64,000 nt of DNA, taken from positions 7,930,001 through 7,994,000 of the forward strand of contig NC_013132.1 of the NCBI RefSeq assembly GCF_000024005.1, given 5' to 3'. Positions 26,385 through 33,701 of this stretch are shown piece after piece (the stretch's first letter is position 1; every line of letters begins with the position of its first letter). This DNA comes from Chitinophaga pinensis DSM 2588. GTDB taxonomy: Bacteria > Bacteroidota > Bacteroidia > Chitinophagales > Chitinophagaceae. The notes below the pieces were generated by a model, which did not search any database, was not told where the DNA came from, and saw nothing but the letters and a program-made list of their open reading frames with translations. The translations under genes and the position numbers were made by a program.

Positions 26385-27326
26385 TTATCTGTAAAAAAAC
26401 TTACATCCTCCATCTCCTTCCATTTCGCCTCTGTAGTTATCTGTGTACTGGACCTGTGTAAGTCTGCCGTCAGCATTCAACACCGCATCAATGTTATACT
26501 TATAGTCCGGCCACTGATAAGGATACAGCTCCTCCGGCGTACTACCTGCTTTAAAGGTTCCGCTATTGAATAGGTTATCATCCGGGTTCAGGAATTGATG
26601 AAAATAGAGATTATTAGCAACGACAGACAGCAAAACGGCCTTTTTTCTGATAGCAAGCACCATCAGGTAAGCTGCAGGTAGCTTTTTCATAGCCATTGCA
26701 ACAGGCGATGCTTCTCCGGAGGTATAAATACGTCTTACAGCTGTTCCTATCTCTGGATTATACTGACCGGTAAGAGAATCCAGTTTTCCGTTTGCCCCTC
26801 TGTGATAGCTCCATCTGGTGTAATCATAAGGAACCGTTTCTCCGGCTTCCAAAACATTCATGAGAATCCCGGTCAGTTTTCCGTTACTATTGTAAGACAT
26901 ACGGAACCCCATGAGATTACCGGGAAAACCACCCCGCAAGGTATCTGTCACCGTCAAGCTATCAAGCCGGTTATTCACATAATGAAAGTAATAATATGCC
27001 TTTGTTTGTGCGACATCAAAAGATACAATCTTCGCCAGTGAACCATCACTATTATAACTGAAATTATACTGTACTGACAAAGAAGTTGCGGTAGATGCAT
27101 CTACCTGTGTAAGTAAGCCATTTTTGTAATAAAACTTGTCTGTCAACAATACATTATCACTTACCGCCAGATCTTTGTGGTAGGTAACAGTCGTCAACGT
27201 AGGTGTATCTTCAGGAGTTTGCCCATCAACAGGGCTGGAGTTATCATCTTTTTTACAGCCAGCAGAAAATAAGGTTGCTGATACAACCAGCAATGTAAAT
27301 GACAATCTGATATAATTCATAGACAT
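26385..27326 (-). CDS. Lipoprotein with YD-like repeats
   Basis: The 313-residue protein has lipobox FSAGC, then KKDDNSSPVDG. The body has Bacteroidota-style strand repeats (FYYKNGLLTQVDAST, YNFSYNSDGSLAKIVSFD, RMSYNSNGKLTGIL) like those of short exported YD-repeat proteins such as the DUF4595-type group. It is probably surface exposed, with unknown function. Downstream it runs into a hairpin shared with the NmrA-like gene. Confidence 0.75.
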   Translation of the reverse strand: MSMNYIRLSFTLLVVSATLFSAGCKKDDNSSPVDGQTPEDTPTLTTVTYHKDLAVSDNVLLTDKFYYKNGLLTQVDASTATSLSVQYNFSYNSDGSLAKIVSFDVAQTKAYYYFHYVNNRLDSLTVTDTLRGGFPGNLMGFRMSYNSNGKLTGILMNVLEAGETVPYDYTRWSYHRGANGKLDSLTGQYNPEIGTAVRRIYTSGEASPVAMAMKKLPAAYLMVLAIRKKAVLLSVVANNLYFHQFLNPDDNLFNSGTFKAGSTPEELYPYQWPDYKYNIDAVLNADGRLTQVQYTDNYRGEMEGDGGCKFFYR

Positions 27327-27350
27327 AAGTTAGGGCGGCAAATATAACTA

Positions 27351-27515
27351 TTACAGTTTATCTTTCTTTCGCTGTTGTTCGTCTATCTCTCCTTCCACAG
27401 GATCATCCTTGAGCAATTTTTTCCGGTCTTTACGGTTCCTGATAATGACAAATGCGATCAGCGCAATAGCGAAGAAAATAACAATAACCACCTGGGTAAC
27501 GTTAATGTGCTGCAT
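27351..27515 (-). CDS. 54-residue single-span membrane protein
   Basis: I translated this from the sequence: ATG at 27515, stop at 27351. The product begins MQHINVTQVVIVIFFAIALI, a hydrophobic helix, then RNRKDRKKLLKDD and an acidic/basic cytosolic tail ending in QQRKKDKL. It is 24 bases upstream of the lipoprotein gene on the same strand. The clean positive-inside layout supports a real small membrane protein; the function is unknown. Confidence 0.6.
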   Translation of the reverse strand: MQHINVTQVVIVIFFAIALIAFVIIRNRKDRKKLLKDDPVEGEIDEQQRKKDKL

Positions 27516-27683
27516 AAGTGGGTAACAGTTGTTTCAGACAATATAACTGATAAATGTCTGACGACAATGTTATGCTTATATGACCAACAGCAGGCTTTGC
27601 TACCAGTTTATTCCCTGCCTCCTATGTAAAATGGGGCATCTATGATGTAACTTCATTACAGACCCTCATTAATACCTTATGCC

Positions 27684-28166
27684 ATGTATTCATTCATTGT
27701 CAGCCTTTGTTGCCTGCTAAGCACCTCCGCTTTTGCACAACTTCCCACACACACCCTTCATGAACAGCAAATGAACAAGATCTTTCACGAAGAGGTCATC
27801 CCTTATCTCAAGACCTGCGACAGTACACCAGACTGGAACACCTTCGGTAAACGCCTGATCAGTCTCTATGGCGATACCGGCGAGGAGGTACTGTTGCTCA
27901 GTCAGACGATATACAGTATGCAACAGGATGACTGGGCCAATTTCTCAACCGCCATCATCCCTTACGCTAAAAAATATGGTCTCAGCATCCCTGCGAAGCA
28001 ACGGTATGCATTTAGCGATTATATGAGCCGTAACGCCCGGTTATTATATCAGTCGGGCCACAAAGAAGAAGGCATCCGCTGGCAGATCCTGGCGCTCCCT
28101 TTAGCCAGAGAAGCCGATCACAAAGAGATGCTGGACACGATTGAGCGGATGAAAAAGGGGGATTAA
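27684..28166 (+). CDS. Small exported protein of unknown function
   Basis: The 160-residue protein has a signal peptide (MYSFIVSLCCLLSTSAFAQ) followed by a helical, soluble domain with conserved-looking WNTFGKRLISLYG and TGEEVLLLSQTIYSMQQDDWANFSTAI segments. I do not recognise the family. It lies upstream of hsp20 on the same strand but is separated from it by 175 bases. Confidence 0.7.
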   Translation: MYSFIVSLCCLLSTSAFAQLPTHTLHEQQMNKIFHEEVIPYLKTCDSTPDWNTFGKRLISLYGDTGEEVLLLSQTIYSMQQDDWANFSTAIIPYAKKYGLSIPAKQRYAFSDYMSRNARLLYQSGHKEEGIRWQILALPLAREADHKEMLDTIERMKKGD

Positions 28167-28326
28167 AGCAGCATACTGACAACATGTACATTTTTGACTT
28201 AAAAATTGACAGCATTTCTGAAAAAATTTCAGTGTAATCACCCGTGGCACTGAGTTTGAACATCCTATTGCACAAAGGTTGGCCAACCTGAAATGAAGTT
28301 AAATACTGTTATTTGTTAACTAATTT

Positions 28327-28337
28327 AAAAGGAGGTT
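28327..28337 (+). promoter_or_regulatory. Perfect Shine-Dalgarno site before hsp20
   Basis: AAAAGGAGGTT ends 4 bases before the ATG at 28342. Such strong anti-16S complementarity is rare before native genes here and fixes the start codon. About 90 bases upstream, TGGCAC at 28245 and TTTGA at 28255 look loosely like a sigma-54 -24/-12 pair, but the -12 GC is not conserved. Confidence 0.7.
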
Positions 28338-28341
28338 AATT

Positions 28342-28791
28342 ATGTCACTCGTTAAAAGAACTGCAACCACTCTTCCAGGATTCCCATCCCTGTTTGATGA
28401 CTTTTTCAGCCGTGAATTCTTTAACTGGGGCAACAACAATTTTTCATCCACAAGCACGACTGTACCATCTGTGAACATTAAGGAAACGGCTGACAGTTAT
28501 GAGGTGGAAGTAGCCGCCCCTGGTATGGACAAAAAAGACTTTAATATTACGCTTGACGGCAATACCCTTACCATTTCCTCTGCTAAGCAGCAGACACAGG
28601 AGAAAAAAGATGCTAATTATACCAGGCGTGAGTTCAGCTACCAGTCCTTCCAGCGTAGTTTTGAACTGCCAAAGAACGTGGTGGATGAGGATAAGATAAA
28701 CGCCCGCTATGATAATGGCCTGTTACATCTGGTGATTCCTAAAAAGGAAGACGCTAAACAAAAGGCGCCAAGGATGATAGAAATTGGCTGA
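28342..28791 (+). CDS. Small heat shock protein Hsp20/alpha-crystallin
   Basis: This 149-residue ATP-independent chaperone has an N-terminal arm (1-40) with FPSLFDDFFSREFFNW, an alpha-crystallin domain (about 43-135) starting with VPSVNIKETADSYEVEVAAPGM and holding DGNTLTISS, and the C-terminal NGLLHLVIPKKE motif with a short tail. The length is normal. It probably oligomerises and holds unfolding proteins. It is monocistronic and translated from an unusually strong ribosome binding site. Confidence 0.95.
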   Translation: MSLVKRTATTLPGFPSLFDDFFSREFFNWGNNNFSSTSTTVPSVNIKETADSYEVEVAAPGMDKKDFNITLDGNTLTISSAKQQTQEKKDANYTRREFSYQSFQRSFELPKNVVDEDKINARYDNGLLHLVIPKKEDAKQKAPRMIEIG

Positions 28792-28814
28792 TCGGACATG
28801 GGTTATAATTTTCA

Positions 28815-28846
28815 GGCTGCCCGACACATTTAGGGCAGCCTTTTTA
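28815..28846 (+). terminator. Rho-independent terminator after hsp20
   Basis: GGCTGCCC and GGGCAGCC form a perfect 8-base stem followed by a T run. Confidence 0.85.
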
Positions 28847-28895
28847 TTTCAAATGAGCTATTCCAAAATAAATTCAAAAAAATTTGGATAACTAT

Positions 28896-28925
28896 TTGGT
28901 TAATTAGAAACAATCCTTATCTTTG
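28896..28925 (+). promoter_or_regulatory. Bacteroidota-type promoter for the tRNA genes
   Basis: TTG (28896-28898), exactly 19 bases, then TATCTTTG (28918-28925). It lies 55 bases before tRNA-Gly. Confidence 0.8.
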
Positions 28926-28979
28926 CAATCCCAACGAAAAAACAATGGTTCTTTTGAAGGGAAAAAGTTCTTAGAATAA

Positions 28980-29052
<73 letters not shown>

Positions 29053-29104
29053 CAGTACAAGATTTCCAAATTGCTGAGCAGTTTGGATTTTTTGTTTACA
29101 GGAT

Positions 29105-29190
29105 ACCTAGGTGGTGGAATTGGTAGACACGCCGGACTTAAAATCCTGTGAGCCGCAACGCTCGTACGGGTTCAACTCCCGTCCTGGGTA
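29105..29190 (+). tRNA. tRNA-Leu (anticodon TAA), island attachment site
   Basis: The acceptor ACCTAGG pairs with CCTGGGT, with discriminator A at 29190. Loop CTTAAAA gives anticodon TAA. There is a long variable arm and a T arm of CGGG-TTCAACT-CCCG. CCA is not encoded. A long serine recombinase gene on the opposite strand ends inside the tRNA (stop at 29138), marking it as the left end of the island. Confidence 0.95.
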
Positions 29191-30799
29191 CAGAATCGTA
29201 GCCTGCTTGAAATTCAAGCAGGCTATTTTTTTTGTGTTCATTTAAACCCTGCGCCAGATAAGCACTAAAACGGATGAACTCGTTTATTTTTGGGGTTAGA
29301 TATATATGCTGTTTAGCATCATAATATATTCCGTCCGGAAACAATGTCCTTTGAAGTTTCCTTTTATTCTCTAAATCGTTTGAAACCCACACCAGCCGAA
29401 TATTGCTAAGTTTAGTTAAAGAATTTTTCAATAAACTATCTAGGTTAGATATTTTAAAATCCTCCTTTTCCAATTCCTTGCTTATACGGGCTATTTGTTC
29501 TCTTAAATGATCGCTTGTTAGTTCATATGTTTCTCGATCAACTTCTCCAAGTCCATGACGAATTTTCAGGTTCTTTAATTGTTTCTCTAAGGTTGAGAGC
29601 TGAGATTTCAAATTGTCGTCATCCGTTTGGTCTTGGGTAAAATAGTCATACAGCTTTGTAAGCTGTAAAGTAACAAGTGGGATTATTGATGACGGAATAG
29701 TGAGACTGTCCAACAAGTCCAGGAATAGGTCATTAGCGCCCTTCTTTAACGCTTTAGGCGTTGTGTGAGCGTTAAGACAAACTCCACGGCATTTGCCACA
29801 CCGATAATAATTTAGCCTCTTCTTTTTCACCTCATAGCCAACCATATAGCCTTTACAGGAATCGCATTTTAAAAGCCGGGTCAAAGGGCGTGCATCTTCT
29901 TCCTTCTTATGCTGATATCCTGATGGATTTCCTTCTAAAATCTGCTGGACTTTCTTAAAATCACTCTGGCTTAGGAGAGGCTCCCATTTCCCCATAACTG
30001 GCTCTTCAATCATTTTTGAAATTAAAACACCGCAGTAAAAAGGGTTGCGCCATATATTTGACAGCTTTTGAGCACGTATTTTTAAGCCCCTAGCCTCTAG
30101 TTTTTCTAAAATCTGCACGTCACTATAATGACCCGATAATTTCCATTGAAAAGCCTCGCGAAGCAATTCACCGTCCTTGTTGATTTCAATTCGTTGCGTG
30201 AGACTTAAAAACTTTTCATTGCTGACTTTAGGCCCATAATGATCGTATCCAATTGGAGAATTGCCGAAACGCTTTCCTTCCCTTAAATAAGCCTGCATAA
30301 AGGGGATAATGATTTCCTTTTTTTCGAGGTTCTCTTTATAGGCTTGAAAAAGACTGTCATAAATGGCGGCTTTGCCGCGTTCCGTTACGGTTGAAATGCC
30401 ACTACATACCTCAATCAGATGGACACGTAATTCCTCAACAAGTCTATTCACAAGTCCTATCGCGTTTCCACCTGACCGTGAAAAACGGCTCATTTTATAA
30501 ACAAGGATCGCATAAGGCTTTTTCCTACTGGCGGTCACCTTCTCGATTAAACGGCTGAACTCTTTACGGGTAAAATCGTCTTTAGCACTTTCGTAAGTAC
30601 CTCCAAATTCTTCCGCAATCTCGAATTTATTCAATTGCGCATAACGGCGGTTCGCCTCTATTTGGCGTGTGACACTTGCATTATTTTGATATTGTTCTTT
30701 TGTACTAACGCGGGTGTATGACCAAACTTCGTAATTCGGTTTTTCGATTGTCTTTTTGGGAATAAATCGCGTGAAATAATTAAGATCATTTGTTTTCAT
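29138..30799 (-). CDS. Large serine recombinase (probable island integrase)
   Basis: This 553-residue protein has an N-terminal resolvase domain with nucleophile Ser32 in YTRVSTKEQ and the AILVYKMSRFSRSGG motif, a recombinase domain (about 180-290) with GKRFGNSPIGYDHYG and IWRNPFYCGVL, and a zinc ribbon CDSCKGY...YYRCGKCRGVC. A coiled-coil region follows (about 385-450). The last 18 or so residues, including TGVEPVRALR, are encoded by the antisense strand of tRNA-Leu, and the codons before them by its terminator hairpin. The natural C-terminus is thus defined by the attachment site. It probably integrates the island. The first codons overlap a 54-residue upstream frame. Confidence 0.88.
   Translation of the reverse strand: MKTNDLNYFTRFIPKKTIEKPNYEVWSYTRVSTKEQYQNNASVTRQIEANRRYAQLNKFEIAEEFGGTYESAKDDFTRKEFSRLIEKVTASRKKPYAILVYKMSRFSRSGGNAIGLVNRLVEELRVHLIEVCSGISTVTERGKAAIYDSLFQAYKENLEKKEIIIPFMQAYLREGKRFGNSPIGYDHYGPKVSNEKFLSLTQRIEINKDGELLREAFQWKLSGHYSDVQILEKLEARGLKIRAQKLSNIWRNPFYCGVLISKMIEEPVMGKWEPLLSQSDFKKVQQILEGNPSGYQHKKEEDARPLTRLLKCDSCKGYMVGYEVKKKRLNYYRCGKCRGVCLNAHTTPKALKKGANDLFLDLLDSLTIPSSIIPLVTLQLTKLYDYFTQDQTDDDNLKSQLSTLEKQLKNLKIRHGLGEVDRETYELTSDHLREQIARISKELEKEDFKISNLDSLLKNSLTKLSNIRLVWVSNDLENKRKLQRTLFPDGIYYDAKQHIYLTPKINEFIRFSAYLAQGLNEHKKNSLLEFQAGYDSVPRTGVEPVRALRLTGF
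29199..29232 (+). terminator. Terminator of the tRNA operon
   Basis: TAGCCTGCTTGA and TCAAGCAGGCTA form a perfect stem followed by eight T. The hairpin lies inside the antisense 3' end of the recombinase gene. Confidence 0.9.
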
Positions 30800-30950
30800 G
30801 ACAATGGGAGTTATACAAGATTAATGACACGTCGTAGACGAACGAAATTAAGGCTATTTTTTTGTCTTGCGATAAACCTCTAAAACACTCATGTGTATCA
30901 ATGTCCTCAATAGTAAGTTTTAAGTCGGTTATTCTTCTTCTCTTTTCCAT
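30786..30950 (-). CDS. 54-residue protein overlapping the recombinase start
   Basis: I translated this from the sequence: ATG at 30950, TGA at 30786. The product starts MEKRRRITDLKLTIEDID and ends LILYNSHCHENK. The stop overlaps the first codons of the recombinase in another frame, giving 14 bases of overlap and probable translational coupling. It is basic at the N-terminus and then mixed. It could be a recombination directionality factor or a regulator, but there is no family match I can name. Confidence 0.45.
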   Translation of the reverse strand: MEKRRRITDLKLTIEDIDTHECFRGLSQDKKIALISFVYDVSLILYNSHCHENK

Positions 30951-30970
30951 CTTATTTAGGGACTTATTAT

Positions 30971-31306
30971 TTAACGGTCGCGGCCTCTATCGCCTTTCTC
31001 ATTAAGTTGTTTCGTAATTGTTTCTTGCATGACAAGTTTCTCTCTTTCTTTGGTATGACGCTTATCCATTAAAGCCGCCAGCTTGCCATCAGCCCCCCAT
31101 TCCTCGGAATATTTTTCTCGTCCTTTGATGATTTCGTCTTGAACGTCTTTGGTTGCATTGGGAAACTTTCCATCGAACTGTTTTAAGAGTGCAACCTCCT
31201 TTTCTTTAATGGGTTGCCATGCTTCATACGCACTAGCCGCCAGTGCTTGCCGCTGTGTCTCTTGCGCTTTCAACAGAGCAAGCATTGCTATACTTTCAGT
31301 GGACAT
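30971..31306 (-). CDS. Small charged coiled-coil protein, relaxase-linked paralog 3
   Basis: The 111-residue protein has heptad-like charged helices and a C-terminal basic tail (GDRGRDR). It shares with the products at 31629-31961 and 31976-32311 the layout of a helical N-terminal half, an E/Q-E-W-G-x-x-G turn (EEWGADG here), a Lys/Glu-rich helix, and an Arg-Gly-Arg tail. All three follow the relaxase gene in one direction. I do not recognise the family; a relaxosome accessory role is plausible from position only. Confidence 0.65.
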   Translation of the reverse strand: MSTESIAMLALLKAQETQRQALAASAYEAWQPIKEKEVALLKQFDGKFPNATKDVQDEIIKGREKYSEEWGADGKLAALMDKRHTKEREKLVMQETITKQLNEKGDRGRDR

Positions 31307-31334
31307 TTTGATTTGTTTTTGTTAGACTATTGAT

Positions 31335-31628
31335 ATGAATAAAATGAGTGTGAATGACAATCGTATCGCGCACGCCCTATACCAAGGGAAAGGCGATCAT
31401 TTGCCTTATGCCGCATCAGCGCATTATTTAATCAATAAATACATTTCCGCCTACTGGAAGCATGACAAGAACGATCTTGATTTCATTAGCATGGAATTGA
31501 CGCTGTGCGGTTATTTGGAAATGCCCGCGACCTGTGCTATTTCGCGCAAGCTTAAACTAAAATGGATTGCTCGGGTTCTCAATATTTCACCCATTCTCTT
31601 GCACAACGACCCGAGCCTCCCATTTTAA
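31335..31628 (+). CDS. Uncharacterised 97-residue protein on the opposite strand
   Basis: This frame starts MNKMSVNDNRIAHALYQGKG and fills the gap between two minus-strand paralogs without overlapping either: 28 bases to the left, adjacent stops on the right. The residues look protein-like (KYISAYWKHDKNDLDFISMELTLCGYLEMPATCAISRKL), and the end region KLKWIARVLNIS could be a short HTH-like helix. Its opposite orientation inside a mobilization operon is odd. It could be a small regulator. No family recognised. Confidence 0.5.
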   Translation: MNKMSVNDNRIAHALYQGKGDHLPYAASAHYLINKYISAYWKHDKNDLDFISMELTLCGYLEMPATCAISRKLKLKWIARVLNISPILLHNDPSLPF

Positions 31629-31961
31629 TTACTGTCCACGATCCCTTTCGTTGGGTTTATCAAGGCCGATCGTTATTCGCCGTCTAATCCGCTCCCGTTC
31701 GAAAAAGATTTTTGTTTCTTTTTCCTGAGCGTCTTTTAATTTCTCACTTCGCCATCCGTCAATACCCCACTCTTGTTGCCAGTCCTTTTGCGCCTTATCA
31801 AGTATACGGTTAACACTTCGGGGCACTTTCTCCGTCATATAAGCGAAGACCTTTAGCACTTCCGTTCTGTCATGATGAAGCTGCCCCCAGCTTTGTTGAT
31901 AGGCTTGCTGAAACTCATTCCATTCAGCATCATGTTTTTGTTCTAATTCCTCCCATGTCAT
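31629..31961 (-). CDS. Small charged coiled-coil protein, relaxase-linked paralog 2
   Basis: The 110-residue protein has the turn QQEWGIDGW, followed by RSEKLKDAQEKETKIFFERERIRRRI and a tail ending ERDRGQ. The N-terminus (MTWEELEQKHDAEWNEF) resembles MNWEEIVERHAKDYKDY of the product encoded just upstream, so these two are the closest pair in the triplet. Its start lies 14 bases from the stop of that gene. Unknown function. Confidence 0.65.
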   Translation of the reverse strand: MTWEELEQKHDAEWNEFQQAYQQSWGQLHHDRTEVLKVFAYMTEKVPRSVNRILDKAQKDWQQEWGIDGWRSEKLKDAQEKETKIFFERERIRRRITIGLDKPNERDRGQ

Positions 31962-31975
31962 AACTGTTCGTTTAA

Positions 31976-32311
31976 TTAATTACGGCCTGCGCCTCTTTCT
32001 GGCTTTTTTTCTTGCGCGGTGCTGATCTCCTGACTGAGTTGTTGGCTCCTGAAGTATTTATCGACCTCTCTCTGATGTGCGACACGCATGTTTTTAAACT
32101 TGTTGCCATACATGCCCCATTCCTGTTGCGATGCATCCTTGTCTCTGGCCAACTTATCTTTGAGATTGTCCGGTAAGGTTTCCTCCTTGCATTTCATATG
32201 CTGTAAAAGCATGTCTTTGTCAGCTTTAAGCTGCTCTTGGCTTTGTTTGTATCCGTTGAGATAGTCTTTATAGTCTTTTGCGTGTCGTTCGACGATTTCT
32301 TCCCAATTCAT
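31976..32311 (-). CDS. Small charged coiled-coil protein, relaxase-linked paralog 1
   Basis: This 111-residue paralog is the first of the three encoded after the relaxase gene, 20 bases downstream of it. It has the QQEWGMYGNKF turn and a KKPERGAGRN tail. The N-terminal half holds CKEETLPDNLKDKLARDKDA. It is predicted cytosolic and helical. The triplication and the shared basic tail suggest DNA or relaxase contacts, but this is inference. Confidence 0.65.
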   Translation of the reverse strand: MNWEEIVERHAKDYKDYLNGYKQSQEQLKADKDMLLQHMKCKEETLPDNLKDKLARDKDASQQEWGMYGNKFKNMRVAHQREVDKYFRSQQLSQEISTAQEKKPERGAGRN

Positions 32312-32331
32312 AAAAAAGTGATTTGATTAAA

Positions 32332-33168
32332 TTAACGTCCTTGTTGTTTGTCTTTAGCTTTTTCGTGCTGCTCCATCTGTTCTTTCAGTTCCCTTATACG
32401 CTTCTCTCGTGGCGTTTCCTTTGTATCGTTTTGCTGTCTTTCTCGTATAGATGCGATGACTTGTTTGTCATGCGGTAATTGCAACCCTTTTAATCGTTCC
32501 CGCATATCCTTCGTCTTTACTTTGGTTTCCCGCACTAAATCAAAGGAACGCCCTGCTTTATTAATGATAACCATCGGGCGACGACCTTCACTACGACAAA
32601 CTGTGTAACCGTATTGACCGACTGCCTTGATAAAGGCTTTCCCTGACGGATGAAGCGCCCATAATTCAGCGAGTAACTTATTCAGTTCCGGACGCTCAAT
32701 GTTCTTATCAGGCGTCCTATTCTGGCTGAATTCATTCTCCATTCGCTTTCTGGCTCTATCTTGTGCGTAACGAGAATATTTGTTCGAGATCATCTTTCCT
32801 GTGCCGTGAGAATACCGTTCCCACGCGACGTGCATATGAATACGGCCCTTTTTCTCGTGCATGACCATGATGCGTTTCTGACCTTTAAAGCCTGTTTCCT
32901 CTTCCATGATCTCAGCGGCTCGGAGCCAATCATCGGCGGTCATCTTCTTATCCTCTCCAGGGCGGGGATTGATCTGCACATGATAAAGCCCTTTGTCAGT
33001 TCTCGTTAGCTCACTGGTGAACGACATTTCCAGCAATGACTTGCGCAAATCATAAAGATGGCTTGTCCCTCGAATATCAAAGAGTCTTACCGTGTCATTC
33101 TCGCCTTTGCGTAAAAGATAGCTTGCAAGCTGTCCGCCATTACCGCGAATTCTCCCCTTCACTATCAT
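32332..33168 (-). CDS. MobA/VirD2-family relaxase
   Basis: This 278-residue protein has a relaxase/mobilization nuclease domain. The N-terminal MIVKGRIRGNGGQLASYLL and the metal-binding histidines in GRIHMHVAWERYS (about 108-120) match motif III of this family. A DLR.SLLEMS helix and a NPRPGEDKKM segment precede it. The C-terminal part is basic and helical and ends in a Lys/Gln-rich tail. It should nick oriT and pilot DNA transfer. It overlaps the mobC gene by 29 bases. It is unrelated in class to the MobF relaxase encoded at 39.6 kb. Confidence 0.85.
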   Translation of the reverse strand: MIVKGRIRGNGGQLASYLLRKGENDTVRLFDIRGTSHLYDLRKSLLEMSFTSELTRTDKGLYHVQINPRPGEDKKMTADDWLRAAEIMEEETGFKGQKRIMVMHEKKGRIHMHVAWERYSHGTGKMISNKYSRYAQDRARKRMENEFSQNRTPDKNIERPELNKLLAELWALHPSGKAFIKAVGQYGYTVCRSEGRRPMVIINKAGRSFDLVRETKVKTKDMRERLKGLQLPHDKQVIASIRERQQNDTKETPREKRIRELKEQMEQHEKAKDKQQGR

Positions 33169-33544
33169 GGATAGCGGTTTGTTCTAACGCCTGTACGATC
33201 TTGGCCGTCGTTTGCCTTATCTCTTCCAATGCCGCGGCAATAAGATCTTCTTTGACGGATACTGAATAAGACGTCTTGTTATCGGCATTCATGATCTTCG
33301 CGATTTGATTGATATTCGAGCCGTTTTTTCCCAATTCGGACAGGAGATGTAGTAATACTTCCCGTTCAGGGGTTGCCACTTTGAGCCGTGGCCTTTTGGA
33401 CAACGTGCGGAACTTCACGAAATCGGTGATGTTCATTCCTGCATGTTTGGCAAACTCGCGCAGGGTGTTTTTGTCTTCCTCTGTTGTGCGAAGCTGAATG
33501 AGGACACGTTTTTCCTTCGGCTTCGGGTTTTGTGTTTCTGACAT
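33140..33544 (-). CDS. mobC: MobC-like relaxosome protein
   Basis: The 134-residue protein has a basic N-terminus (KPKEKRVLIQLRTTEEDKNTLREFAKHAGMNITDFVKFRTL), a ribbon-helix-helix style DNA-binding segment, and the MobC hallmark GKNGSNINQIAKIMN. It should bind oriT and help the relaxase open the strand. Its start codon directly abuts the repeat-rich probable oriT at 33571-33656, and its 3' end overlaps the relaxase gene. Confidence 0.85.
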   Translation of the reverse strand: MSETQNPKPKEKRVLIQLRTTEEDKNTLREFAKHAGMNITDFVKFRTLSKRPRLKVATPEREVLLHLLSELGKNGSNINQIAKIMNADNKTSYSVSVKEDLIAAALEEIRQTTAKIVQALEQTAIHDSEGENSR

Positions 33545-33570
33545 ACGTCATGATTTTTCTTTTGGGGGGT

Positions 33571-33656
33571 CAAGGGGGGATGGCAAACCATCCCCCCTTG
33601 CAAAGACAAGGTTTGCATGACAAACCACGTCTTTGCGCATGCCTGCGTTATGCAGG
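33571..33656. other. Candidate origin of transfer (oriT)
   Basis: Three stacked inverted repeats lie between mobC and the coupling-protein gene. CAAGGGGGGATGG/CCATCCCCCCTTG (33571-33600) has perfect 13-base arms. CAAAGAC-GGTTTG/CAAACC-GTCTTTG (33601-33635) has two mispaired central bases. CTGC/GCAG lies within CCTGCGTTATGCAGG (33642-33656). Position next to mobC and this density of palindromes are typical of oriT. The nick site is not known. Confidence 0.6.
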
Positions 33657-33701
33657 GATAGCCCCTCTTTTTAAAAATGAATGTTCCTTAAGTGTTCTTT
33701 T

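Noticed and set aside
28245..28260. Sigma-54 promoter for hsp20 as a firm call
   Set aside because: The -24 GG and spacing fit, but the -12 GC is missing. It is kept only as a note.
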